From: Craterostigma plantagineum
Taxonomy: Eukaryota; Streptophyta; Magnoliopsida; Lamiales; Linderniaceae
Assembly: GCA_027422505.1 (NCBI GenBank)
Contig: JAPQWV010000333.1
Coordinates: forward strand, 558,001-622,000
Reading direction: 5' to 3'
DNA: 64,000 bases
Positions 1-14,551 of this stretch are shown here, in pieces. The notes below the pieces were generated by a model that saw only the letters and a list, made by a program, of their open reading frames with translations, did not search any database and had not been told where the DNA came from. Numbering within the stretch: the first letter of the stretch is position 1; the number at the start of each line of letters is the position of its first letter. Position numbers and translations under genes: made by a program.

Positions 1-717
1 CAGAAGAACTAGAGCAGTTTCACCTGGTTTCAGGTTTGGCGGCCAACAGACAGAAGTCCAATATCTTTGTTGCTGGTGTCCCCCATCACATTAGGAAACA
101 AATATGGGAGATTTCAGGATTCCAGGCAGGAAGCTACCCTATGAAATATCTAGGAGTGCCAATTTCTCCCACAAAATGGAGCAGGGCCTCATGTCAAGCA
201 CTGGTGGAAAAGATCACCGGCAGAATTCATTGTTGGACTTCTAGAAATCTGTTCTAGCTGGGATTCAATTCTTTAGTCTCTCCCCAAAAGCTGTCACCAA
301 AGACATTGACAGAATCTATAAGGAATTCTTATCGGGGAAGAAAATGAATGGTAAATGTGTTCCCCTTGTTAGCTGAGAACAGGTCTGCTATCCGAAATCC
401 AAAGGGGGTCTGAATATGCGTGACTGTGTAACATGGAACTTAGCTCTAGCTGGTAAACAAATATGGGATATAAACTTGGATGTTGATTCATTATGGATAA
501 CGTGGATAAATGTCAGCTACTTGAAAGGAGTTAGTTTCTGGGATTATCAACCTATGGCTGATTCTAGTTGGCACTGGAAGAAGTTGCGTAGATTATAGGA
601 GAAATTTCGAGTTGGCTATATCGAGAGAACATGGAGGCCAGCAGGGGATGACAGTAAGCTCAGGCTACATATGGCTCAGAGGTGATCTGCCCAACTTCCA
701 GCTTAGTAAGGCTATTA
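1..717 (+). pseudogene. LINE (L1-type) ORF2 fragment, left copy
   Basis: This is the C-terminal part of a non-LTR retrotransposon reverse transcriptase. Frames near 36-257 read the typical post-catalytic segment (SGLAANRQKSN, then YLGVPISPTKWS, then ALVEKITGRI). After a small deletion and frameshift, 416-598 reads the connection/zinc-finger-side region (KGGLNMRDCVTWNLALAGKQIW). Stops occur near 374, 596 and 680. The catalytic FADD segment lies to the left, outside the window, but is visible in the other copy. The LINE is cut at 717 by an LTR beginning TGTAGGACCC. It is a dead fragment. Confidence 0.9.
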
Positions 718-2290
718 TGTAGGACCCGAGTCCTCGCAAACTAGGTCGGCCAATAAATTACGTTTATGGTTCGAATAATTTCGTGTTAATGAACGTACAT
801 GTTATATGTTTCCGTGATTTTACGACTTTTGTGCGCGTGATTTGTATGCTAATTTCGTGCAATTATGTGCCTAAGATTATGTGCTTACGATGACTCCTAA
901 ATTACGCAACGGATTACGGAAAAATATTAAGGAGGGAAGGAATTAATGATAGTCAAAAGAGAGTTGGGCTAGGAATTTGATTATTTTGGGCTAGAACTTA
1001 ACAATAGGCCCAAATTTGCAAGAAATCAACTTAGAAGACAATTTCCCTTAAAACAAGGAATCTCACGTTAACCTAGTCCATTCCTAACCATGCCTAGAAA
1101 TAAAAATATCTAAAGCCCAGTTTTCAACCTCATAACCACACTTAGAAAGAAAGCAACGAAACTCCATTGAAGAAGGTATGAATGAAGCATTTACTTATAT
1201 ATTTTTGTTGTTAACTCTTGAATTAGGTTGTTAACTCAAATCTAGTATGTTTAGGAAGTTAATACCCTATTAAGAAGAGGGAGGAGAAGATCGAGGGCTG
1301 GCTTTGGAGAAGGTATAAAATCCTTGCTTATGTCCTTACATTTTCTTGGCTCGTGATTTGAAGATTCATAGTTTGCATTTATCTTGCTTAGGGTGTTAGC
1401 ACACGAAATCTGCCGAAATGGTGTCCTTTAGTTCATACAAGTTATAGATTTTTAGGAGTTTTGACTAGGTTAAGGATATGAAGGTAGTCTCGAGCAGTTG
1501 AACCTTTGTGTTTCGATCGAAAGTGAGAACGTCTAACTAAGTTTCGATCGAAAGTGGGCAATGGAATTAGGGTTTCGAGCAAATGTACATAGTAAATAGG
1601 CTTTCGATCGGAAGGGGCTAGAGAAATAGTTTCGGGCGAAACTGAAGGGTTTATACGATTTTGAATCTAATAATACCAAGTTCGATCGAAAGTAGGGAAT
1701 TACTTCTTAGGGTTTCGGGCGACACCTAGACGTAACAATTTAAGTTTCGACCAAATCAAATTTTAAGATAGTAAATAGAGCAATTCATGAGTTTCGACCG
1801 AAACTAACCCTAACATGCTTGAATCGATCAAAACCCGATCTCAAGCCCATGCAATTGATCGAAAGTGATTTCTTCCTAAGCATGGTTTCGATCGAAACCT
1901 AGAATGACATCATGAGGACGAAAGAAAACGGCGAAACGCTATCCATACCACATTCCCATGCATGGTTTCGAGCGAAACGAAGGTGATGTCATGGTGATGA
2001 AAAGGCACGGCGAAACTCCCTCCCTATTACGTTCAATCGGGCGAAACTAACCCATGATAACTACCATTGAAATTAGGATTGGATATAAATGAGTTTCGAT
2101 CGAAACTAGCTAGCAAATAGGACTTTCAATCGAAATAAACTAGAGAAAGAGTTTCGGGCGAAACCTTGTGATGCTAAATAACTTTCGCCGTGTAAAGAAT
2201 CGATCGAAAGGGATGAAGGCATAATGTGGAAAATTGAATTAGACAATTTGGACGAAATCGAATCGAGCAAATAGGAGTTTAGACCGAGCA
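718..2290 (+). repeat. Tekay-type LTR, left half only (left copy)
   Basis: The sequence starts TGTAGGACCCGAG, the conserved 5' end of this LTR family (compare 37200, 51609 and the reverse strand at 27235 and 34839). It runs about 1.57 kb of the usual 3 kb and then gives way to copia-like sequence. No internal genes accompany it. The conserved right half, including the hairpin pair of the other LTRs, is missing. The 5 bases before it (TATTA) would be the target duplication, but no matching right end is present. Confidence 0.8.
1509..2275 (+). repeat. Array of GTTTCGNNCGAAAC palindromes and half-sites
   Basis: About twenty copies of TTTCGATCGAAA, TTTCGGGCGAAAC, TTTCGAGCGAAAC, TTTCGACCGAAAC and half-sites such as CGGCGAAAC occur at irregular spacings of roughly 20-60 bases. 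The arms are constant and the central two bases vary (AT, AG, GG, AC). The DNA between sites is ordinary AT-rich sequence. Similar arrays sit at the same place in the LTRs at 37200, 51609, 59279 and 62345. Confidence 0.85.
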
Positions 2291-2291
2291 C

Positions 2292-2652
2292 AAATGGGGA
2301 GATTGTAGAGTATATATTTTAATTGTGCTTGATTTTATTAGTTGTCCTTGTAATTTGGGGCGTTTTGTATAGTGGTCCTTAGATTAGGACTAGTTTGATA
2401 TTTATACCAAGTTTTTTTGGTATAAATACATGTAAACGAATGGTGCTGAATAGAGAAAGTTTTGGAAATTGATCCGAAAGGCTTGCAATTCAATTTCTAG
2501 AGAGAGAAACAATAGTAACTTTCTCACTGTACTCGAATTCTCTCTTGTTCTTCATTTGAGTTTTTCGATCGAATCTCAATGTCAATCATTATCATCGAAT
2601 TACTTAGAATTCATGCCTAGGATCATAGAGTTGTTAATCGTAGGACCTAACA
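2292..2652 (+). mobile_element. Copia-like 3' end: polypurine tract plus short LTR
   Basis: A purine run AAATGGGGAGA (about 2292-2302) is followed by TGTAGAGTATAT at 2304. A roughly 349-base unit ends AACA at 2652. It holds a TATA-like TATAAATA (about 2420) and is AT-rich, as small copia LTRs are. No coding remains of such an element are recognisable upstream, where palindrome-bearing LTR sequence continues instead. It may be a scrap left after recombination. The alternative is chance TG...CA ends. Confidence 0.4.
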
Positions 2653-2707
2653 AACTCTCTATCCAAATCATTGGTTTCCCGTTTTGTTCCCCGTTGTTGG
2701 CTTGTGG

Positions 2708-3404
2708 CTACCCCGACAGACCCGCTAACAGCCTCATCAGTTGCGGAACCTTATGCAACTCGTTAGTAGAAGAAAAATTATCACGGTCTGATGGAATGCC
2801 TAATAAGTCGGCCCCATTTAAATCGGAAGTATTTCCTAATACATCATCTACGTCCTCAGCGTGCTCGCACGCAGCACGGTCCTCGCCGAATTTTTTTCCC
2901 ATTCATTATATATGGCCACGATTTGTTGCGCATTGACTTAGCAGATGTGTCTTTTTATAAACGCGGCTATTATATAAATGTTATTCCATATAAATAGATT
3001 TGTTATCATTTAGATACATACCTTCACACATTCATCCCAGCATTGATCTACGAACTCATATATCATCTTCGTCGAGTCGTTCCAACCAATTCCGATCATA
3101 CTAAGCATGGTGGATAAGCAATGATAGCATTTTTTTTCCATTTTTGCAGCTGGAAGGTGATGTGTGGTAGCACGGTTCCAGGAAATGCACTCATCTTACA
3201 TATTACTAAGATATTGAGATTGCCACCCTTGAATCCGTTCTCTTGTCTCCAACCACCAGCTACGATCTCTTTCATGGCATTAATTAGTGTTGTTTTCTTC
3301 TTGTTGACTCCATCCACGCCGACTGCTTTTCTCTTTGATGATTGTTGCAATATAATTTTCGTATTCGTTGGCCGTCCATGCCACCTATAGTTTTCTCAAT
3401 AAAA
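2708..3404 (-). pseudogene. Myb/SANT-like protein of a Harbinger transposon
   Basis: These remnants resemble the plant Myb/SANT-like protein that partners Harbinger transposase in DNA binding. The first segment (about 3350 down to 3100) reads TLINAMKEIVAGGWRQENG, then KMSAFPGTVLPHI and LQKWKKN, the pattern of the Myb_DNA-bind_3 family. A middle segment near 3070-3020 reads GIGWNDSTKMI and FVDQCWDECVK. The last segment (2935-2708) reads RNKSWPYI, then KKFGEDRAACEHAEDV, and ends at a stop at 2708. The pieces are joined by probable introns with GT-like boundaries, or by frameshifts. I cannot say whether an intact spliced frame remains. Confidence 0.7.
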
Positions 3405-3555
3405 TAAAATCATTAGAGCAAAAACAAATAATAGCATGGATGTTAATGTTAGAAGACGCGTGTAAGAAGCAGAAGCACATTGTATTCAATTAAACATAGT
3501 ACAAAAAGCATTAAAACATGACAAGACACCAAGACATATCATTTAGTACAAGTCA

Positions 3556-4740
3556 TTAGCGCATCCTACTATTTCTCCACTCACTAAACGCAGTGTTCAC
3601 TAACATATTTCTCTTATCACTCCATTCTATTGATGCATTCAACGTGCTTATATTATTCGCATCGTCTATATCGCCGTTGACAATGTCAATATTATCCCCC
3701 ATATATGCTTTGACTTCTCCCTCGAAAGGGTCTCCCGGCATCTCCTTACGAATGAAGTTGTGTAATATACAACATGCCATCCCAATTCTATTGTGCGTGA
3801 CAACTAGAAAGAGCGAAGACGATCTTAGTATGGCCCAACGTTTTTTCAATAAGCCAAAGCATCGTTCAATAACAGTTTTGGCCTTGCTATGGATCATGTT
3901 GAAGTACTCTTTTGGATTCTGCGATGCATTTCTACCTTGTCCGAAATCATCTTAATGATACCTTATTCCCCTAAACGGTGCCATAAAACTACATTCCTAA
4001 ATCCACTATCACACAAGTAATAGTTCCCTGTAAATATAGGAAAAAACATTATTTTGTAAGGTTGGACATGCAGTCGATGCATGTATTTTGGATGTGCTGC
4101 AAGAAAGTACCTTTTGGGATCTTAAGACCAAACCTTATAGAAATTGCATCTCTTAAAACTCTAGCATCTGCCGCTGAACCTTCCCTACCACATAACACCT
4201 ACATAAACATCATACTTGGATCACATGCACCGAGTACGTTGATCATGGCATCACCTTTTCGATTGCGATCCTAGGTTTGTCAGACTCAGGCACAATTACC
4301 TAATATGAGTTCCATCTAATGCTCCAAGACAACCCTACTAAAGTTCTATTAGGATTGAAAAAATGAAAATAACATAAAGTTAATTCCAAAAACTAAAGAA
4401 GTGGAAAGAAATTACCTTAAAATGCTTCCATCGGGTTCTGTGTTGTCTTCAGCTATAGGCTCGGGTGACACGATTAGCAGATGATGCAATCTCAATACCG
4501 CATTTAGAACCTCGTGAAGTATTTAGAAATAGAGGCCGTTCTAAAGGTTTTCTGAACTACCCGATTTTTCGTATTGTGAGATACTATAATAAAAAACAGA
4601 GCCACTTACTCCTTCACTGAGGTAAATTTAGAATCCTTAAGATCAAAAACATTTTCTAAAAGAGACACGAGCGTAGCAAAAGTTTTTCAATTCATTCTCA
4701 AATGATTCTGGCATGTTACGTCGGACATCGAGACTAACTC
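3556..4740 (-). pseudogene. PIF/Harbinger DDE transposase (DDE_Tnp_4), broken
   Basis: Translating right to left gives, in order: a helix-turn-helix-like N-terminal part (about 4700-4400; LVSLLENVFDL, then HNTKNRVVQKTF, LHEVLNAVLRLH); GCLGALDGTHI with the first catalytic Asp (about 4350-4320); a second block YYLCDSGFRNV near 4020-3980 with the second Asp; and the C-terminal block KTVIERCFGLLKKRWAIL with the catalytic Glu (open frame 3556-3897). Stops and frameshifts fall at about 4317, 4200 and 3955. An intron at about 4415-4350 has GT-AG-like ends. The catalytic triad is recognisable but the gene cannot be translated whole. Confidence 0.85.
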
Positions 4741-4782
4741 CCTAAGATGATCCATCTGTTTCACTAGTTTTTCGATCAGGCT

Positions 4783-5262
4783 GTATTTAGTTGGAGCTCA
4801 TTTCCGCTTTCGAAGATTTCTATTCTATAAACCCCTTAAATAGATGGATACTAAGAGCAAGATTAGTGTATTTTGATGAATAAATGTTTGTAAAATGACA
4901 AATTTTTCACTTCCCATGTCAGCATTCATGATAATTTTATAATTTGGTGAGATGAGGCTATTTCAGTCATTTCAATATAATTATCTTCAATATAATTATC
5001 TGCGCTGATAAAATTAACTAGGCCAAGCCCTTGAGTTTATTTATCTTGGATTTACCGGATTATTATAGCAGGCTTTTATTTGTAGCGGACCTTTGAGAAA
5101 AAAATAAAAGTATCAAGTGTACAAGATTTAACTAGACAAATACATTATTATCTGGGCTTCTCGTGAACTAAATGGAGCCCTAGGAAACTGAACATGGCCC
5201 AACTAGGATAAATGCCAACTATCATGCCTTATAGTTATAGATGGAATGGAACTGAACGCAGC
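4783..5262. mobile_element. Possible MITE with short inverted ends
   Basis: The left edge reads GGCTGTATTTAGTTGGAG (4783). The reverse complement of the right edge (ending 5262) reads GGCTGCGTTCAGTTCC. The two share GGCTGNNTTNAGTT as imperfect terminal inverted repeats around about 480 bases of AT-rich non-coding DNA just downstream of the BSK2-like gene. No convincing target duplication flanks it, so the call is tentative. It could be a deleted relative of the neighbouring Harbinger element. Confidence 0.35.
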
Positions 5263-5361
5263 CTATAAGATATGAAGGCCGCAAACATATATCACAAGTT
5301 TCAGTTCATTTCATATACATATATATATATTAATCTGTAGTGTTTTGCAAGCCTTCCCTAG

Positions 5362-5367
5362 TTTATT
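5362..5367 (-). terminator. Candidate polyadenylation signal of the BSK2-like gene
   Basis: AATAAA on the minus strand lies about 210 bases beyond the stop codon of the BSK2-like gene, a reasonable 3'-UTR length. Plant signals are loose, so this is only a candidate. Confidence 0.35.
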
Positions 5368-5574
5368 AAACTAACGAGGCATACAAGAGTAAAACTTGGA
5401 GAGGCCAAACAGTCAAAGCAACGGCCATATGAACCAACCAACCAACCTAGTTCAGTTGTGTTGCATTCCATTGCATTGAAAGTTCCGGACAGTAACTACT
5501 TACCAACACAACAACAAACATTACAGAAGGTTTTTAGTCAACTCTTCAATTATTCAGACCAACTCTTTTTAGTT

Positions 5575-9757
<4,183 letters not shown>

Positions 9758-10055
9758 CTCTTAGATAGATAGCTGCCTTTCACCACATTCACAGGCAGAG
9801 AAAGAGTGATTAGGTGTGTTCTCTGCTTTGTGATTCTGAGAAGAACAATGTCTCGATGGAGTTTAAAAGTTATGATGGGCTTTGATGAAAAACGCTAAAG
9901 ATTCTGATATTTATGAGGTCTGAATATGATTGAGGAGGAGAAGAGACTTTGGTGGGACTAGAAGAGTTTTCATGTGTTGTAGTTGTACTGAGCACAGCGT
10001 AAGGCAAGCGATATCATATCACATGAGAGGTCAATTATTGGCACGTGAAGAGAGA

Positions 10056-10086
<31 letters not shown>

Positions 10087-10260
10087 GGAGTTTACAGTTC
10101 GAATTTATTATCACTTTTGCTTGGCGGACAGTGTGCTGCTTTTTTCCTCTGCGATTTGTGCGTCTTTTTGTGTGCTAAAAGTGACAATATGGGAAAAGGG
10201 AACACAGAGTTTGGTTTTGCCTCTTGTATAATGGATATTATCATCCCGCACTTGTAATAA
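9758..10260 (-). promoter_or_regulatory. Upstream/5'-UTR region of the BSK2-like gene
   Basis: This 0.5 kb lies directly upstream of the start codon and should hold the core promoter and 5' UTR. I see no firm TATA box. The most distinctive element is a GA/CT microsatellite about 290-330 bases from the ATG. CT-rich tracts (sense strand) are common in plant core promoters and leaders. Small open frames on the plus strand here look random. Confidence 0.4.
10050..10087. repeat. (GA)n microsatellite upstream of the BSK2-like gene
   Basis: An interrupted GA/AAAG run followed by about 12 uninterrupted GA units. On the sense strand of the gene it is CT-rich. GAGA-type repeats can bind plant BBR/BPC factors; whether this one does is not visible. 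Confidence 0.85.
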
Positions 10261-10639
10261 TTAATTTATTTATTGGCAAATTTACACATAAATCCCTACA
10301 CTCCAAACTATACAATAACTAACTTCACCTTTCAATTCATTTATCATTACACTCTCCATTTCAAACAATTAAAACACGTAGCTACCTAATGGACAATTTT
10401 AGCCTTGTAAAACTAAATATTACCAAAAATTACTTTGGTCAAGATCCCTTCTTCCAATTTCACTCGTTACAGAGAAAGCTTGAGAGTTTAATAGCGAGAA
10501 CGAGACAACGAGATGACGAGCAAGCTTCACTTTCACACACATCTGTTCGACGAGAGAGAACGAGCAAGCTTCCATGAGCAAGCTCTCACCAGCGTTGGAC
10601 GCATCAGGTGAATGAGCAAGGTTCCGAACTGCTTCATCG
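10261..10639. other. Unassigned AT-rich DNA between the BSK2-like gene and a copia remnant
   Basis: I recognise no gene or repeat. The right part (about 10470-10639) has several CAAGCTT/GAGCAAG-like repeats. It happens to extend the broken copia polymerase frame to 10420, with no similarity to reverse transcriptase beyond about 10640. The deletion that removed the copia 3' end lies close to 10640. Confidence 0.5.
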
Positions 10640-13453
10640 AAACGTAGGTTCCAGCTGCGAGAGGCCTGTTTCAGTCCATAAATGGACCGATTCAGTTTGC
10701 ACACTTTGTGAGCATCTGCATGCGACTCAAAACCTTTTGGCTGCTCCATATAGATCTCCTCCTTGAGGAATCCATTAAGGAACGCCGTTTTGACGTCCAT
10801 CTGCCAAATCCCATAATCATAGTGCGCAGCTATTGCGAGCATTATGCGGATAGACTTGATCATGGCTACAGGCGAGAAAGTCTCCTCATAGTCGACTCCC
10901 TCCTTTTGGTTATAGCCCTTGGCAATCAACCTGGCCTTGTATGTCTCAACTTGTCCGTCAGATCCAATATTTCTCTTGTATATCCATTTACAACCAATTG
11001 GTCTAAAACCGCTCGGTAGGTCTACAAGAGTCCAGACTTTGTTTGAGTACATTGAGTCTATCTCAGCCCGCATAGCTTCAATCCATCTCGTTGAGTCAAC
11101 ATCGGATATAGCTTGATCGAAAGTAGCGGGATCTTCTCTTAGAAGTCCCCTAGTCGCAACATAATCGTGTTCAACGTGTGACATGCCATACCGCTCTGGT
11201 TGGCGTGGCACCCTCTCAGATCGTCGCAAGACTGCTTCACTCGGACCATCCAATTCCAAATCCTGTGAGGGCGTTTCGGTCGACTGCTCCTCGAGAGTGA
11301 CCTCTCGGCCAACGCCACAATCTCGAATGAACTCTTCCTCGAGAAAATGTGCGTGTAGGCCCACAACGATCCTCTGATCATCGTGAAAGTAGAATAGGTA
11401 CCCCAAAGAGTTTTCAGGGTAACCTATGAAACGACCTTTCAGAGACCTAGACTCCAATTTGTCTGCCTTCAACTTTTTCACATTGGCCGGGCAACCCCAA
11501 ATCCTAATATGTGATAAGCTGGGTAAACGGCCAGTCCATATCTCATACGGAATGCCGTTAACAGACTTCGAGGGACACCGGTTTATGGTATAAGCCTCTG
11601 TCAAAAGCGCGTATCCCCACAATGACATCGGCAAATCTGTATAGCTTAACATAGAACGAACCATATCTAATAAAGTTCGGTTTCTACATTCGGCCATGCC
11701 ATTCAATTGTGGCGTGCCGGACGGAGTCATATGTGATAATATACCATTCTCCTTCAAGAACTGGTCAAACTCGATACTCATGTACTCGCCTCCTCGATCC
11801 GATCGAATGGCTTTAATGAGTTTCGACGTTTGTTTTTCCACCAAAGCCTTATACTCCTTGAACCTTTCAAGTGCATCAACTTTATACCTCATCAGATACA
11901 CGAGTCCGTAACGACTGTGATCATCCGTGAAGGTAATAAAATAGTGGAAGTCACCCCGAGCCTTCACATTGAATGGCCCGCAAACGTCCGTGTGAATCAA
12001 ACCGAGAATTTCCGTGGCTATATTAAATGTCCCGGTGAAGGGTGATCGGGTCATTTTACCTTGGAGGCACGACTCACAAGTCGGATAGGGATCTGATCCC
12101 AATGGTTTCAAAATCCCGTTTTTTTCTAACTCATGGATCTTGCGTTCTCCAGTATGCCCTAATCGAAGATGCCACAGGTACCTCGCATTTATTCCTGACT
12201 TTCGTTTGTTTGTGACAGTATTCACAGATACGTCGTTCTGGGTGTTTAAATAGTACAAACCATTAAACAGTGTCGCGTTGCCAACATTTTTATTCCGACA
12301 GATAATGTGGCATGTATTATTATTAAAGTTAAATACATAACCATTCCTGCTCAAAACAGGAATGGAGACGATGTTCTTAAAACCTCTTGGGAGTACAAGA
12401 CAATCGTACAAACGCAACACATGCCCAGGTAACAAAACAAGAGATCTTGATCCGACGTGGCTTGCCGAGAGACTATCCCCGCTTCCCACTCTAACCTCGA
12501 TCTCCCGCTCCCCAAGCGCTCTACTTGGTCCCAGACCCTGCGTGGACACACAAATGTGACTACTAGCTCCCGAATCCAATATCCAGGAAGTAGAGTATAC
12601 AGATGATGAACAAACTGTTTCTAAAACATTAAGTTCCTTACCTGACGCAGCCTGCTCACCCTTGAGCTTCGGATAGTCCCGCTTCCAGTGGCCCAGCGCA
12701 CCGCAAGACACCTATCCGTCGGCTTTACACCGGTCTGCTTCGATTTCCCAGAAGATTTGTTCTTCTTAGAAACCTTCCCTGTTGGCTTGAGCTTGTTGCC
12801 CTTCTTCTTTTTGCCTTTCTGGGGCTTCGAAGAGGTGGCGACAAGTGCAGTCTGCTTTGCCCTCTTCATCTGACCTTGCACCGTTGCTAACTGATTCATC
12901 AGATCAGGAAGCGTCAGCGTCATGCCGTTCAGATGATAGTTCACTATGAACGCATTGAAGGACGGAGGCAGAGACTGCAAGATGAGATCGTTTTGTAATT
13001 CCCGATCAAATCGGAAATTGAGAGTCTCCAATCTCTCGATCATGGTGATCATGTTCATAACATGTTCGCCAACGTTCTCACCTCAGACATCCTCGATCGG
13101 AAGAGCTGCGACGAAGCCGCATAGCGAGCTGTCCTAGACGTCTCACCATAAAGCTCTTTCAGATGCTGAACCATCGCTCGAGCGTCAGCCATACCCTCAT
13201 GACTACGCTGCAGCGTGTTACTCATCGATCCGAGGACATGTGCCTTTACGAGCTGCTTGTCGTGCAGTCGCTTGTCATAAGCGGCACGAGCCTGCTCGGT
13301 CGCCCGCGCCCCTGGGGCCGGCGGCAACTCGGAGTCAAGGATATACACTAGGTTCTCAATCTGAAGGAAAATCCTCAGGTTGCGAAGCCAGTCTGAATAG
13401 TTTGACCCAATCAACCTATTCTCCTTGAGTAGTATGTTTAGAGCGGTAGACAT
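10640..13453 (-). pseudogene. Copia gag-pol, frameshifted and truncated
   Basis: Gag starts at 13453 (MSTALNILLKENRLIGSNYSDW, a UBN2-type copia gag). A frameshift near 13080 moves to the frame reading MNMITMIERLETLNFRFD, and a Lys-rich linker follows. A second shift near 12710 lies in the CCHC knuckle, whose last Cys has become Tyr (GALGHWKRDYPK). Protease WILDSGASSH is at about 12590. The integrase HHCC/core follows (LRLGHTGERKI, then CESCLQGKM, TDVCGPF, RSDRGGEY, SGTPQLNGMAE). Reverse transcriptase begins at KWIYKRN (about 11000) and stops being recognisable after YGLKQASRSWNLRFDEAV (about 10640), before the YVDD catalytic motif. The element is not autonomous. Confidence 0.92.
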
Positions 13454-14536
13454 TATTAATACTGAGAGAAAAAGCTGCAGAAAATAAAAGGCAAATTATG
13501 TCGATTGTATAGATCATCAAACACGAACAAGGACTTTTATTCCGTTTGACTCCCACTATCTTTTCATAAACACCATTTTCTCCCATTGGATGTTTTGGAA
13601 GTTTCGTTGATAACTTCGATAGTGGAGTTGATGTCCCCGTGTGCGGATGCAAACCTCAACCTCTGCGTTTTATTGGTTTGCAGCGGCCACGAAGTCGTGC
13701 TCCGCACGAATCCGACCTCGTCGAATGTCTGAACTATCTTTGTCTCAGTCAGGGACCCTCGCCGGTAAATCCAGAACAAGGCGGTATGACTGTCTAAGTG
13801 CGACATATCAACTTTGCTCAAAACCGGACACTTGAACCGTACGTTTTACCGCACAGTGTGGTCTTGGCGAGCGGCGCTAACGCACACGAGCAAATCGAAA
13901 CGAAAACAAATGCAAGGCGCCGGCATACCCAGAACCAAACCTTGCATTTAGGTTTCGTAACAACTTAACCCGAGCTTGATAGAAGACAGGGCATCCAATC
14001 CCTTTACTCACTTAGTATTTTATGGGAGTTTGTATTCTCATAGCAAATAAAAATTAAGCACGAGCACATAAATGCGTTAATTAAATTCCTAACCCTAGGT
14101 AAGCAATTTAAATGGACAAATGCACAGGCTATTTCTAAACTGGTCCTATTACATGGGTCGTAAAACGACCGGGTCTTTGATCTCCAAACGTCGACTCGTC
14201 GTCACGCGGGTCGTCGAACCCTTCAATCTCGCCTTGCGTCGAACGGCCGCCATTTTTCTAACTTATTAAATAAAGTGGAAAAATACAACACGGGGGGAAT
14301 TATTTCCCGAACAACCCGTAATCCATGTACATTCCGGGGGGCAGCAAACGACCCTTAAACAAATAACCCGGTTAGAAGCTAAGCCCGCGCAAATGTCCCA
14401 CATAAACATGCAACACAGAATTTTGACACCGGGTGCCCGACCGACGTCACGAGCGACGATAGTCTCCAAACTATGTCGACCGTTCGTTCGTCACATCGGC
14501 TTTCGAGGCCTTCGGTCGAACCATGCATGAGCCATA
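13454..14536 (-). other. Untranslated leader of the copia element
   Basis: About 1.08 kb between the primer-binding site and the gag start. Small open frames here show no recognisable similarity and are not annotated. Confidence 0.6.
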
Positions 14537-14548
14537 GCTCTGATACCA
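14537..14548 (-). other. Primer-binding site (initiator tRNA-Met type)
   Basis: The minus strand reads TGGTATCAGAGC, the classic plant primer-binding site complementary to the 3' end of initiator tRNA-Met. It lies three bases inside the LTR end (CCACAACA). Confidence 0.95.
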
Positions 14549-14551
14549 CTG

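Larger units (their letters stand above)
1..2379 (+). repeat. Left copy of a 2.4 kb direct duplication
   Basis: Bases 1-2379 match 61584-64000 nearly base for base: the same LINE fragment, the same LINE/LTR junction and the same LTR half. I noticed about ten one- to four-base differences, plus one block near 255-290 where this copy is about 45 bases shorter. Both copies run off the window, so the true extent is unknown. A tandem duplication with a unit of about 61.6 kb, or an assembly or haplotype duplicate, would explain it. Confidence 0.9.
2653..4740 (-). mobile_element. Decayed PIF/Harbinger DNA transposon
   Basis: Two neighbouring minus-strand gene remnants match the usual two-gene set of plant PIF/Harbinger elements: a DDE transposase (3556-4740) and a Myb/SANT-like DNA-binding protein (2708-3404). 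The terminal inverted repeats and the 3-bp duplication could not be found with confidence, so the limits given are those of the coding remnants plus flank. Confidence 0.8.

Noticed and set aside
9930..10257. Plus-strand open frames upstream of the BSK2-like gene
   Set aside because: They are produced by reading through the (GA)n microsatellite (RERERE-type) and have no credible protein features.
10420..10639. In-frame extension of the copia polymerase beyond YGLKQASRSWN
   Set aside because: The residues after FDEAV do not resemble reverse transcriptase. The frame is open by chance across the deletion junction.
14537..14548. tRNA-like strings TGGTATCAGAGC (also 31887 and 54610) and TGGCGCCGTTG (47532)
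   Set aside because: Only 12-18 bases, each adjacent to an LTR end; they are primer-binding sites, not tRNA genes.
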